A stretch of 64,000 nucleotides of DNA from Desulfobulbaceae bacterium (GTDB lineage: Bacteria > Desulfobacterota > Desulfobulbia > Desulfobulbales > SURF-16). Each line of letters opens with the position of its first letter. Position 1 is the first letter of the stretch. Below, piece after piece: positions 43,839-53,006 of this stretch. The stretch is taken from positions 24,197 through 88,196 of the forward strand of contig JALNXE010000003.1 of the NCBI GenBank assembly GCA_023230525.1. The letters run 5' to 3'. Position numbers and translations under genes: made by a program. The notes below the pieces were generated by a model, which did no database searches, was not told the DNA's origin, and saw nothing but the letters and a program-made list of their open reading frames with translations.

Positions 43839-45065
43839 TTACATGTTGTAGGCTGTTTCGGTGTGAACGCTCTGATCCAGGCCCAGGATTTCGTTTTCAC
43901 GGCTCACCCTGAGGCCGCCGCAGGTGAGGTCGATGATTTTCAGCAGGATAAGGCTGACCGTAAATGCATAGGCACCGACCACCGCCACGCCGAATATCTG
44001 GGTGGTCAGAAATGCCGCGTTGCCGGCGAAAAGTCCATCGGCCCCGTTGGGATTGACGGACTTGGTGGCAAAAAGTCCCAGGCAGATGGTGCCGATAATA
44101 CCGCCCAGACCGTGGATGCCGACGACGTCCAAGCTGTCGTCAAAGCCGATTCTGTTTTTCAGATTGACCGCCAGATAACAGGAAAAACCGGCAATGATGC
44201 CGATGATGATGGCGGAATGGGGGGTGATGAAGCCGGCCCCGGGAGTTACGGTGGCAAGGCCGGCAATGGCCCCTGAGGCGGCTCCAAGGGTTGTCGGTTT
44301 TTTCCGGTGAATCCATTCAACCAGCAGCCACATCCCCATGCCGGCCATGCCGGCAAGATGGGTGGAGATAAAAGCGGTGGCGGCGATGCCGTTGGCCGCG
44401 AGGGCGCTGCCGCCGTTGAAGCCGAACCAGCCGAACCAGAGCAGGCCGGTGCCGAGCAGGGTCATGGGCAGGCTGTGGGGCATGAAGCTTTCGCGGCCAA
44501 GCCCTTTGCGGGGGCCAAGAACAATAACCGAGGCCAGGGCGGCCATGCCGGATGTCAGATGCACGACCAGTCCGCCGGCAAAGTCAAGTACGCCTTTGGC
44601 GGCGAGCCAGCCCCCATTGCCCCAGACCCAGTGGCAGACCGGATTGTACACCAGGATGGTCCAGGCCAGGCCGAAAATGAGAAAAGGGCCGAAGCGCATG
44701 CGCTCGGCAAAGGCGCCGGTGATCAGGGCCGGAGTGATGATGGCAAACATGCACTGATAGATCATGAAAACGTTCTGGGGGATCGTTGTGGCGTAAAACT
44801 CGCTTGGGGCGCTGGTCACTCCATTTAAGGAGAAAAAAGACAGGTCGCCGATAAATCCGCCAAGGTCAGGGCCAAAGGACATGCTGTAGCCCAGGTAAAC
44901 CCATTCGATGCTGATGACCGAAATCATGATAAAGGATTGCAGGATGGTGGCGAGGACGTTTTTGCCGCGCACCATTCCGGCATAGAAGATAGCCAGTCCC
45001 GGTGTCATCAGCAGGACCAGTGCTGCGGAAATAAGGATAAAAGCGGTATCGGCTCCGGAGATCAT
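43839..45065 (-). CDS. amtB: Ammonium transporter AmtB
   Basis: 408 residues with about 11 membrane helices. FYAGMVRGKNVLAT, the pore-gate and recruitment region GAFAERMRFGPFL, VVHLTSGMAALA (first pore histidine) and LDVVGIHGLGGIIGT (second pore histidine) are all intact. It starts directly at the first helix without a cleavable signal peptide. The transporter imports ammonium and is shut by unmodified PII, encoded next door. A sigma-54 promoter lies 68-83 bp upstream of its start. Confidence 0.96.
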   Translation of the reverse strand: MISGADTAFILISAALVLLMTPGLAIFYAGMVRGKNVLATILQSFIMISVISIEWVYLGYSMSFGPDLGGFIGDLSFFSLNGVTSAPSEFYATTIPQNVFMIYQCMFAIITPALITGAFAERMRFGPFLIFGLAWTILVYNPVCHWVWGNGGWLAAKGVLDFAGGLVVHLTSGMAALASVIVLGPRKGLGRESFMPHSLPMTLLGTGLLWFGWFGFNGGSALAANGIAATAFISTHLAGMAGMGMWLLVEWIHRKKPTTLGAASGAIAGLATVTPGAGFITPHSAIIIGIIAGFSCYLAVNLKNRIGFDDSLDVVGIHGLGGIIGTICLGLFATKSVNPNGADGLFAGNAAFLTTQIFGVAVVGAYAFTVSLILLKIIDLTCGGLRVSRENEILGLDQSVHTETAYNM

Positions 45066-45132
45066 TTTTTGTGGTTCCTCCCTGTGAAAATCTCATTGTG
45101 TGCTTAGATGATTAAAAGCCTTTACGCACGTT

Positions 45133-45148
45133 AGCAAACACTGTGCCA
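45133..45148 (-). promoter_or_regulatory. Sigma-54 promoter of amtB-glnB-glnD
   Basis: Read on the minus strand: TGGCAC (45148-45143), 5 nt, TTGCT (45137-45133), an exact match to the -24/-12 consensus TGGCAC-N5-TTGCW. Transcription would start near 45121, about 55 nt before the amtB ATG. An NtrC-type activator is expected. Confidence 0.88.
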
Positions 45149-45222
45149 GATAACATTAAAGCTATCTTGTTGATTTTGTGTTGTAAAAGTAGGACGCCAA
45201 GCAAAGACATAAAATTCTTATC

Positions 45223-45234
45223 ACATAATTGTAA
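45223..45234. promoter_or_regulatory. ACATAATTGTAA element upstream of the amtB sigma-54 promoter
   Basis: It lies about 100 bp upstream of the predicted start site, a normal distance for an activator site. It is identical over 12 bp to the element upstream of glnN. A candidate enhancer or operator, not a classical NtrC box. Confidence 0.35.
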
Positions 45235-45280
45235 TAAGAAGGGCTGCTGCTTACAGAATTGTATTATTCGAGGCGGGATT

Positions 45281-46186
45281 TTAATTAAGGATCTGGTAGC
45301 GATCAAACATGATGGAGGCAATGGGATTATGCGGCCATTCCTTTTGCAGCCAGGATTCGAGGTTGCGGACCATTTCGCCTCGGGCAAGGGCATAACGGCG
45401 TAATTCTTCAGGAGGGCGGTTGACAAAAAACTGAAAGATTGTATCCCGGATAAAGGCTCGTTTTTCTTCTGGAATGCTACTGTTTTGGTCAAGAAGAAGT
45501 ACCAGGTCCAGATCAATTCTGACTAGGAGTCCCTCGGTGCTGTCTGTTGGCTGGACAGCAATAAAAAAAGCCCGCATGGGCCATTTTTTTCTATTTTTAA
45601 CAAGGGCTGGGGGTGTTGCTGCTGGTTGCCGGAGAGTCTGCTGGGACGAAGAGGGCGCAGGTTCAGGCTGATTTTTTTGCTCTGCAGGTACCTTTGTTTC
45701 AATGGGTGACGCAAGAGCGGGTGCATGTTTCTCGGCCAGTTGCTGGTTGGTGGAGCGGAAAAAAATAACGGCGCAAAGGGAGATGATTGAGACGGCTGCA
45801 AGGCTTGGGAAAAGGATTTTCTGATAAAATGGCCGCGATTGAAACCAGCCGGCCGATCTGGCCAGGAGAGCAACGAGAGCGGCGGGCAGATAAGAGGCCA
45901 GACTGAAGGTTTTTTTGCTTGACGCCGCGCCTGCTTCTGCGGCTGCCGGGGAGAGAGGGGAATCTGGTTGCGGTTGCGAATCATCGCTTGCCAGCAGGGA
46001 GGCCAGGTCAAGATCGTCACCGCCGGCTCCCGCCTCTTTTTCAAAGAAAACTTCGGCCTCATCTTCAGGCGTGAGCATAAAATCCTCTGCCTGAAAAGCC
46101 GATTCCCAGTCACCTCCTAAGTCATCGTCCAGACCTTCGGGCAGTTCAAAATCAAATAAATCTTTTGGATCAGCGTCTTTTGCCAT
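45281..46186 (-). CDS. FliL-like membrane protein next to flagellar genes
   Basis: 301 residues. An acidic cytoplasmic N-terminus (about 1-75, many D/E) is followed by one membrane helix at about 122-144 (ILFPSLAAVSIISLCAVIFF) and a Pro/Gln/Ala linker. The C-terminal ~100 residues read LLVRIDLDLVLLLDQN ... RAFIRDTIFQFFVNRPPEELRRY ... VRNLESWLQKEW, the pattern of the FliL periplasmic domain (paired beta strands, then IRDxI...L...EEL). A bona fide fliL exists at 56888, so this is a second, divergent paralogue with a long acidic tail. The homology is by eye; function is inferred from cheY/fliA/flhG context. Confidence 0.6.
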   Translation of the reverse strand: MAKDADPKDLFDFELPEGLDDDLGGDWESAFQAEDFMLTPEDEAEVFFEKEAGAGGDDLDLASLLASDDSQPQPDSPLSPAAAEAGAASSKKTFSLASYLPAALVALLARSAGWFQSRPFYQKILFPSLAAVSIISLCAVIFFRSTNQQLAEKHAPALASPIETKVPAEQKNQPEPAPSSSQQTLRQPAATPPALVKNRKKWPMRAFFIAVQPTDSTEGLLVRIDLDLVLLLDQNSSIPEEKRAFIRDTIFQFFVNRPPEELRRYALARGEMVRNLESWLQKEWPHNPIASIMFDRYQILN

Positions 46187-46274
46187 TTATAGTACATGTT
46201 GGAAAACAGGCTGTCACATAACGTGCCTGAGCGGGATTTCGCTGGCCGGCAGGAACTCATTGCTTTGCCGGGGA

Positions 46275-46655
46275 TTATTTGCCGAACACCTTGTCAATTT
46301 TTTCGCCGAGTGTTTCGGCGGTGAAGGGTTTGACGATATACTGGCTTACCTTGGCCTTAACGGCAAGGATGATGTTGTCCTGCTGGGCCTCGGCTGTAAC
46401 CATGATAAAGGGGATGCTGGCCAGCTTGGCATCACCCCGGACATGTTTGAGCAGCTCGAGACCGGTCATCTTGGGCATGTTCCAGTCTGAAATAATCATG
46501 TCCACCTTTTCGCTCTTGAGAACATCCACCGCGGTTGTGCCGTCATCAGCCTCGACAATATTTTTATATCCGAGCTGCACCAGGATGTTTTTGACAATCC
46601 TCCTCATGGTGGCAAAATCATCAACAACCAGAACTTTTATATTGGTATCTGCCAT
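46275..46655 (-). CDS. cheY: Chemotaxis response regulator CheY
   Basis: 126 residues, receiver domain only. The acidic pocket Asp12/Asp13, phosphorylation site Asp57 (ISDWNMP), Thr87 and Lys109 (VKPF) are all present in CheY register. The start ATG at 46655 has GAGGGGG upstream; the longer open frame to 46739 lacks one. Phospho-CheY binds FliM (also in this cluster) to switch flagellar rotation. Located downstream of fliA, as in many delta-proteobacterial flagellar clusters. Confidence 0.93.
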   Translation of the reverse strand: MADTNIKVLVVDDFATMRRIVKNILVQLGYKNIVEADDGTTAVDVLKSEKVDMIISDWNMPKMTGLELLKHVRGDAKLASIPFIMVTAEAQQDNIILAVKAKVSQYIVKPFTAETLGEKIDKVFGK

Positions 46656-46827
46656 ATCATCCCCCTCTGATGAAAAAACGGCTTGATTACATTGATTTTG
46701 GAAATTACCCGAAAAATTTTGCAGATAACTCAATTCCACCTGATATCGCGGAGCAAAATGGATTTCCCGGAAAAAACAATTACAACCAAAAATACTATAT
46801 GATTTTATAGGTTACGTAAAGCATGCA

Positions 46828-47679
46828 TCAACTGGCAAGTGCTTTTTTCAGTTTGGTCCGCAGGCGCAGCATGGCCTTGCTGTGCATCTGCGAGATGCGT
46901 GATTCGGTATAACCGAGAACGTGGCCTATTTCCTTCATGGTCAGCTCATTATAATAGTAAAGGGATACGGTTAATCGTTCCTTTTCCGGTAACTCCTCAA
47001 TGGCCTTGGCCACCAGATCCCTTATCTGGGCGAGATTGATCGCTGAAAACGGATCGGTTTCGATGCCGGAGAAAGGCTCAAGCAGGGTATCAGACAAATT
47101 GCCGTCGGTGTTTTTCTGGCGAAGAAGCTCGATGTCCAGAAAGGTTACGGATTTGGTTTCGTCCAGCAGTTTATGGAAATCCGCCAGGGTCACTTTTAAT
47201 TGTTGTGCCATCTCTTCATCGGTGGCAGGACGCCCCAGTTTTTTTTCCAGCACCGAGTAATTTTGCTCCAGATCGGTAATTTTACGGCGGATCGAGCGGG
47301 GAACCCAGTCAAGTGAGCGCAGTTCGTCGAGCATTGCCCCTTTGATGCGGAATTCCGCATAGGTTTTGAACTGGACATTTTTGCTCATATCAAATTTATC
47401 AATGGCATCAATGAGTCCGATAATGCCGCAGCTGATGAGGTCATCAAGGGACACCTGGGCTGGCAGGCGGCTGGCGAGGCGGGTGGCGATATATTTGATC
47501 AGGGGGGTATAGGTCAGGATCAGTTCATTGCGCTTTTCCGGGGAAAGTTCGGAGGAAGGGCTGAAATAAGCCTTGGTATAATCCTTGAATTTTGGTGATT
47601 GCTGCTTGTTCATGTCGCTGGGTGAATTGGTCCCTTGCTGAATGATCATTCCGACAAGACGGTTAAGAGCTGCGATCAC
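46828..47679 (-). CDS. fliA: Flagellar sigma factor FliA (sigma-28)
   Basis: 283 residues from a GTG at 47679; ATGs at 47649 and 47613 are alternatives giving more typical lengths (273 and 261), and no start has a strong ribosome site. Regions sigma-2 (SLDDLISCGIIGLIDAIDKFD, then TYAEFRIKGAMLDELRSLDWVPRSIR), sigma-3 and sigma-4 (EKERLTVSLYYYNELTMKEIGHVLGYTESRISQMHSKA) are complete and FliA/WhiG-like. It directs late flagellar genes; no FlgM is seen here. It lies 8 bp after flhG. Confidence 0.93.
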   Translation of the reverse strand: MIAALNRLVGMIIQQGTNSPSDMNKQQSPKFKDYTKAYFSPSSELSPEKRNELILTYTPLIKYIATRLASRLPAQVSLDDLISCGIIGLIDAIDKFDMSKNVQFKTYAEFRIKGAMLDELRSLDWVPRSIRRKITDLEQNYSVLEKKLGRPATDEEMAQQLKVTLADFHKLLDETKSVTFLDIELLRQKNTDGNLSDTLLEPFSGIETDPFSAINLAQIRDLVAKAIEELPEKERLTVSLYYYNELTMKEIGHVLGYTESRISQMHSKAMLRLRTKLKKALAS

Positions 47680-47687
47680 TTACTATA

Positions 47688-48566
47688 TTATAAATCAAGC
47701 AGCCGTTGCCAGAAAAATTTAATATTTCCATCACTCTGGGGGACTTTGTCTTCTTCGGCAATGAATTTGGCGAGCTTGTGAAACATGGCGGATGCCGGGC
47801 AGTGAGGGGAGAGTTCCGTGACAAGCCGTTGCGCCCTGACAGCCTGGGGAAGTTTTTTGTCAAAAGGGATGTAGCCGAGATAATCAAGCGACAGTGTTTC
47901 CAGGAAACGGTCGGCCACCAGGGTCAGCTGCCGGAAAACGGCAACCGCCTCCTTTTCCGAATGGGCCGAGTTGACCAGGATGCGGAATTTTTTTACGTCA
48001 TGGCGGGTGGAGAGGACCTTGATCATCGCATAGGCGTCGGTGAGAGAGGTGGGTTCCGGGGTGAGCACGATCACCCGCTCCTCGGCAGCCAGGGTAAAAT
48101 AGATGACATTTTTGTTGATGCCTGCGGCGGTATCGATCAGGAGGATATCGATATCTTCGCCCAGTTCCGCCATTTCTGCGAGAAAGTAGAGTTTTTGCTC
48201 CTCGGTCAGGTCGGAGAGTTCGAGAACGCCCGAGCTTGCCGGCAGAATAAAGATGCCTCCCGGCCCTTTCACCAGGATCTCCTTGAGCGTTTTTTCCCCC
48301 AGAAAAACATGGTGCAGATTATGACGGGGGGTCAGTCCCAACAGCACGTCCACATTGGCCAGGTTGAGATCCGCATCCAGCACCACGACCTTTTTCCCAA
48401 GTTTCGTCAAGCTGTAGGCCAAATTGACGACAATGTTGGTTTTTCCTACTCCTCCCTTGCCGCTCGTCACACAAATGACCCTGGGGACCGATGCGGTTAC
48501 CGGGGGGGCATAACGCCCGCGGGAGTTCTGATTCATGATTTTTTCCAAGGTTTCGGCCTGATGCAT
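47688..48566 (-). CDS. flhG: Flagellum number regulator FlhG (MinD-like ATPase)
   Basis: 292 residues. The N-terminal HQAETLEKIM resembles the DQAxxLR motif that activates FlhF GTPase. The deviant Walker A is VTSGKGGVGKTNIVVNLA; DADLNLANVDVLLGL and LLIDTAAGI complete the P-loop fold. The C-terminus would hold an amphipathic membrane helix. FlhG restricts flagellar number with FlhF, whose gene is immediately upstream. Confidence 0.95.
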   Translation of the reverse strand: MHQAETLEKIMNQNSRGRYAPPVTASVPRVICVTSGKGGVGKTNIVVNLAYSLTKLGKKVVVLDADLNLANVDVLLGLTPRHNLHHVFLGEKTLKEILVKGPGGIFILPASSGVLELSDLTEEQKLYFLAEMAELGEDIDILLIDTAAGINKNVIYFTLAAEERVIVLTPEPTSLTDAYAMIKVLSTRHDVKKFRILVNSAHSEKEAVAVFRQLTLVADRFLETLSLDYLGYIPFDKKLPQAVRAQRLVTELSPHCPASAMFHKLAKFIAEEDKVPQSDGNIKFFWQRLLDL

Positions 48567-48580
48567 GGTAAATTTCCTTT

Positions 48581-49732
48581 TTAAGAGCCGCTGGCGGAGT
48601 AAGCATTTTCATTGCCGAGAACGGCATTCCATCCCTGTTTGAACAGTTTTTCCAGGAAGGGTTTTGAGGCGACGATAAAATCTTCCGGTACCCTCTGTCC
48701 GGTTGCGACATAGGAGATGGGAATTGCAACTCCGGCAATCTGCTGGCACAGGGCGGCGTATGCCCGTGTTTCATCCAGCTTGGTCAGGATAAGGCCGGTT
48801 GGGGCAAGCGAGGCATAGGCTTCGACGATATGTTTCAGATCTTCCTTCTTGGTGGTGGCGCTTAAAACCAGCTGGGGCTCAATGCGGTCGATGCCGGCGA
48901 GCCAGCCGGCCAGTTCGTCGATGTGGCCCATATCATAGGGGCTCTTGCCGGCCGTATCAATGATGATCAGATCGCAGTCGCGGTGGCGGTCAACCGCCTT
49001 GCGCAAATCGTTCTTACGCAGGACGATCTCGCAGGGGATCTGCATGATGCGGGCATAGGTTCTGATCTGATCGGTGGCGCCGATGCGGTAACAGTCCATG
49101 GACAGCAGGGCCACCTGGCAGTTTTCCCGTAATTTGTACCAGGCGGCAATCTTGGCCGCGGTGGTGGTCTTGCCTACCCCGGTCGGGCCTGTGAGCACCA
49201 GGATCACCGGCTCCTTGGCCTTGCCGATGGCCGGGGGCCTGATCTGCAGCTGGTCGATGAGCTGATTACGCCAGCGGCTGACCTCTTCCGGGTCGGGACG
49301 TTTCCTGGCCTTGGGTAACGGAGAGGCGGCGGGCGGCTTCTGCTGATTCGTGGCAGGTGGTTCAGCTCCCTTTTGCCGCAGGAGACTGGCAAAGCGCAGG
49401 CGAAGGTCATTGGCCTCCAGAGAGATTTCACTGTTCTTGGCCGGCTGGGGCGCTTGCTGCGGGGTTAGCGGGGGGCAAGCGGCCTTCCGGCGGAACGATT
49501 CATAGCCGTAAATTGCCGGTTGCCTGTCTGCCATGGGGCTGCAGCTGCTTTCCGCGGCAACGGTGATGGTCTCCAGGTCATAATCCATGGCCGCCACCAC
49601 CTCATAGCGCTGGTTGGGGGTTCCGGCATCAAGGGTCTTGTTGGCCAGGATAACGGCCTCTTCGCCAAGTTCTTTTTTAACCATGGCAAAGGCTGTTTTG
49701 CTGTCCGGTGCTTCGAATCGTTTTATGCGCAT
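48581..49732 (-). CDS. flhF: Flagellar biosynthesis SRP-type GTPase FlhF
   Basis: 383 residues. N-terminal B domain (MRIKRFEAPDSKTAFAMVKKELGEEAVILANK), Pro/Gln/Ala-rich linker, N domain and SRP GTPase G domain: VLTGPTGVGKTTTAAKIA (G1), LLSMDCYRIGATDQIRTYA, IIDTAGKSPYD (G3) and LTKLDETRAYA (G4). FlhF recruits early flagellar components to the cell pole. It lies between flhA and flhG, the conserved order. Confidence 0.96.
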   Translation of the reverse strand: MRIKRFEAPDSKTAFAMVKKELGEEAVILANKTLDAGTPNQRYEVVAAMDYDLETITVAAESSCSPMADRQPAIYGYESFRRKAACPPLTPQQAPQPAKNSEISLEANDLRLRFASLLRQKGAEPPATNQQKPPAASPLPKARKRPDPEEVSRWRNQLIDQLQIRPPAIGKAKEPVILVLTGPTGVGKTTTAAKIAAWYKLRENCQVALLSMDCYRIGATDQIRTYARIMQIPCEIVLRKNDLRKAVDRHRDCDLIIIDTAGKSPYDMGHIDELAGWLAGIDRIEPQLVLSATTKKEDLKHIVEAYASLAPTGLILTKLDETRAYAALCQQIAGVAIPISYVATGQRVPEDFIVASKPFLEKLFKQGWNAVLGNENAYSASGS

Positions 49733-49768
49733 GAGTTCAGTCGGTCGTTTGCTTTGGTCGGTTAATGG

Positions 49769-51877
49769 TTATTTTTTTGTTTTCAGGTCAACAGTGCCCA
49801 GGGACTGGATCTTAGACTGGTTGGTCAGTTCATTATGGGACAATACCACCACCTGGGGCATAAATCTCTCTATGAGCCTGCGGAGATGGCGCCGCACCAC
49901 CGGAGAGGTGATGATGATCGGCTGATATCCTTCCTGGGAAATTTTATCCACATTGGCCTGGATTGCCTCGATGATTTTCTGGCCCAGATTCGGGTCAAGT
50001 GCCAGAAATGACCCCTGGTCCGTGGCTTGCACGGATTCCCGGATAAGATCCTCGATCTGGGTGGTAAGGGTCAGCACGGACAGGGTGCCGGCATCATCGG
50101 TCATGGTGCTGACGATGGAGCGGGACAGCTTCTGGCGCACATACTCGGTGAGAATTTCCGGATCTTTGCCCATGGGGGCATAGTCGGCCAGGGTCTCGCA
50201 GATGGTCAGCAGATTTCTGATGGAAACCCGTTCCCGCAGCAGATTCTGCAGAACTTTCTGGAGTTTTCCCAGGGGGAGAAGTCCGGGCACCAGCTCTTCC
50301 ACCACCTTTGGCTGATTTTTCGCCAGATTGTCGAGAAGTTTCTGGGTATCCTGACGTCCCAGGAGCTCGTCTGCGTGGGTGCGGAGGACCTCGGTGAGAT
50401 GGGTGGCCACCACGGTGGAGGGATCAACCACCGTATAACCGGCCAGCTGGGCCTCATCCTTTTTGTCGCCGGCAATCCACAGGGCGGGCAGTTTAAAGGC
50501 GGGTTCCACCGTGGGAATTCCCTCAATCGCTCTTTTGGCGGCCCCGGAGTCCATGGCCAGAAAGTAGCCCATCATCAGCTCACCCCTGGCAATTTCCACC
50601 CCTTTGAGCAGCAGGACATATTCATCGGGTTTAATCTGCAGGTTGTCCCGTACATGCAGGGGGGGGACGATAAGACCCATGTCAATGGCAAACTGGCGGC
50701 GAATGCCCCGGATACGTTCCAGCAGATCACCCTCCTGGGATTCATCCACCAGGGGAATCAGGCCATAGCCCACCTCAAGTTCCAGGGTGTCAAGGGGAAG
50801 CAGTGCCTCCACCGTTTCGGGAGAGCCTAGGGGCGGGGCTGTTTCCTTTCTTTTTTCCGCGGCGATATCCTCTTCCGTCTGTTCGGCGGCCATGGACTGA
50901 AAGGCAAACCAGCCCAGCACTCCCATGCCTGTGCCGAGGATGAGAAACGGGATGTGGGGCAGGCCGGGGATCAGGCCGAAAAGCAGGATGATGCCGGAAG
51001 ACACGGCCAGGGCCTGGGGCTGTCTGCCGAACTGTTTGACCAGCTCCTTGCCCATGCTGTCTTCGGAGGCTGCGCGGCTGACGATGATACCGGCGGAGGT
51101 GGAAATGATCAGCGATGGGATCTGTGAAACAAGTCCGTCACCGATGGTCAGCAGGGTATAAGTTTCCGCGGCTTGGCCGATGGGCATGTTCTCCATCAAG
51201 ATGCCGATGAAAAGTCCGCCCAGGATATTGATGACCATGATGACGATACTGGCCACCGCCTCCCCGCGGACAAATTTGCTGGCACCATCCATGGACCCGT
51301 AAAACTCGGATTGCTGGCTGATCTCCGACCTTCTTTTTTTGGCCATTTCCTCATTGATGAGACCGGCGTTGAGATCGGCGTCAATGGCCATCTGCTTGCC
51401 CGGCATGGCGTCCAAGGTGAATCTGGCCGCGACTTCAGCGATACGGCCGGAACCTTTGGTGATAACGATGAAGTTGATGAGCACCATGATGAGAAAGATG
51501 ATGAGCCCCACCGCAAAGCTCCCGCCCACCACAAAGTTGCCGAATGACTGGATGACCTTGCCCACGGCACCGGGTCCTTCATGGCCGTGCAGCAGGATGA
51601 GCCGGGTTGAGGCGATATTGAGCGACAGCCGGTAGAGGGTGGTCAGCAGCAGCAGGGAGGGAAAGGCGGAAAACTCCAAGGGGTCCGTATTGTACATGGC
51701 CATCAGCAGAATGACCAGGCTCATGGTAATGCCGAGCGACAGGAGCAGGTCAAGCATCAGGGTGGGCAGCGGCAGGATCATGACCATCAAAATGCCCACA
51801 AGGCCTACTGCGACCATCAGGCTTGAAGGTTCGATGTTGATGGCTGCCAGGCCAAGTCTGTCAGTTTTTTCCGCCAT
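49769..51877 (-). CDS. flhA: Flagellar export-gate protein FlhA
   Basis: 702 residues, family length. Eight membrane helices in the first ~330 residues, including the FHIPEP-type region (here NFIVITKGSGRIAEVAARFTLDAMPGKQMAIDADLNAGLI) and the charged GDGLVSQIPSLIISTSAG segment. A cytoplasmic domain of ~350 residues forms the nonameric ring that docks export chaperones. FlhA couples the proton-motive force to protein export. It follows flhB by 55 bp. Confidence 0.97.
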   Translation of the reverse strand: MAEKTDRLGLAAINIEPSSLMVAVGLVGILMVMILPLPTLMLDLLLSLGITMSLVILLMAMYNTDPLEFSAFPSLLLLTTLYRLSLNIASTRLILLHGHEGPGAVGKVIQSFGNFVVGGSFAVGLIIFLIMVLINFIVITKGSGRIAEVAARFTLDAMPGKQMAIDADLNAGLINEEMAKKRRSEISQQSEFYGSMDGASKFVRGEAVASIVIMVINILGGLFIGILMENMPIGQAAETYTLLTIGDGLVSQIPSLIISTSAGIIVSRAASEDSMGKELVKQFGRQPQALAVSSGIILLFGLIPGLPHIPFLILGTGMGVLGWFAFQSMAAEQTEEDIAAEKRKETAPPLGSPETVEALLPLDTLELEVGYGLIPLVDESQEGDLLERIRGIRRQFAIDMGLIVPPLHVRDNLQIKPDEYVLLLKGVEIARGELMMGYFLAMDSGAAKRAIEGIPTVEPAFKLPALWIAGDKKDEAQLAGYTVVDPSTVVATHLTEVLRTHADELLGRQDTQKLLDNLAKNQPKVVEELVPGLLPLGKLQKVLQNLLRERVSIRNLLTICETLADYAPMGKDPEILTEYVRQKLSRSIVSTMTDDAGTLSVLTLTTQIEDLIRESVQATDQGSFLALDPNLGQKIIEAIQANVDKISQEGYQPIIITSPVVRRHLRRLIERFMPQVVVLSHNELTNQSKIQSLGTVDLKTKK

Positions 51878-51932
51878 GGTTCACATTAAATGTAAGGTTA
51901 AAGTTTGCGGGGTGGCAACTCTGCGCGATTTT

Positions 51933-53003
51933 TTACGCGCTCTTCTTTTTCAGCCCGTAGACATAGGCCAGGATCTCCGCCACGGCCTGGAAGAGGTTCT
52001 CTGGAATCTGTTCGTTTATCTCAACCGCTTTATACAGGGCCTGGGCCAAAGGCTTATCCTCAATAATCGGAATGTTGTATGCCCGGGCCACTTCCTTGAT
52101 TTTGCCGGCAATGACCCCCGCTCCTTTGGCGATTACCGTCGGGGCGATCATGGTTTTCTTGTCATAGACCAGGGCCAGGGCCAGGTGGGTCGGGTTGGTG
52201 ATGATGACATCGGCCTTGGGCACTTCCGTCATCATGCGTTTACGGGCCATCTGCATCTGGATGGAGCGGATGCGGCCCTTGACATGGGGATCACCCTCGG
52301 TCATTTTTGCCTCTTCTTTCACTTCCTGCTTGGTCATCTTCATTTTTTTCATGAATTGCCAGCGTTGAAAGGCATAGTCCAAAGCAGCCAGAAGAGCGAT
52401 AATAAGCGCCGCTTTCAGAAAGATCCAGAAGGAAACCTTGGCATAAAAAACCAGGATGGCATAGGCATCCTGGTCCATGAGGGGCGCGATGCCGGCAAGG
52501 TTTTTCATGATCTCTTTATAGGCCACATAGCCGACAATGATCAGCTTGGCGATGGACTTGATGGTATTTGCCAGGGTCTGCATGGAAAAGATGCGGCCGA
52601 ACCCTTTGATCGGATCAATTTTATCCAGCTGGGGTTCTATTTTTTCCGTGGAAAAGAGAACGCCGACCTGGGCATAATTGGCAACCAGGGCGGTGATAAC
52701 GAGGATGAGCATGAGCGGCCCGGTGAGAAGGGCGACGTGCTGCATGGACTCCAGGGCGATCAGCGTCATGTTGCCCGGTATGATATTAATGGTATGGAGA
52801 TTGGTGAGATAATGGCGCAGCAGGTTGAGAAAATTCTCCAGCATAAAGCCGCTGAGCAGGTAAAGGGTCAGCAGGCCCACCAGCAGAACCGCGGCTGACG
52901 GGACCTCCATGCTTTTGGCCACATCCCCTTTTTTCCGGGCGTCCTGAAGTCTTCGGCCGGTTGGTTCTTCGGTTTTTTCCTGGCCGCTCTGTTCTTCAGC
53001 CAT
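51933..53003 (-). CDS. flhB: Flagellar export substrate-specificity switch protein FlhB
   Basis: 356 residues. Acidic-basic start EQSGQEKTEEPTGRRLQDARKKGDVAKS (family hallmark), four membrane helices, then the cytoplasmic domain with the autocleavage motif NPTHLALAL (cleavage between Asn and Pro) and YKAVEINEQIPENLFQAVAEILAYVY. Cleavage switches export from rod/hook to filament proteins. It starts 3 bp after fliR. Confidence 0.97.
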   Translation of the reverse strand: MAEEQSGQEKTEEPTGRRLQDARKKGDVAKSMEVPSAAVLLVGLLTLYLLSGFMLENFLNLLRHYLTNLHTINIIPGNMTLIALESMQHVALLTGPLMLILVITALVANYAQVGVLFSTEKIEPQLDKIDPIKGFGRIFSMQTLANTIKSIAKLIIVGYVAYKEIMKNLAGIAPLMDQDAYAILVFYAKVSFWIFLKAALIIALLAALDYAFQRWQFMKKMKMTKQEVKEEAKMTEGDPHVKGRIRSIQMQMARKRMMTEVPKADVIITNPTHLALALVYDKKTMIAPTVIAKGAGVIAGKIKEVARAYNIPIIEDKPLAQALYKAVEINEQIPENLFQAVAEILAYVYGLKKKSA

Positions 53004-53006
53004 CTG

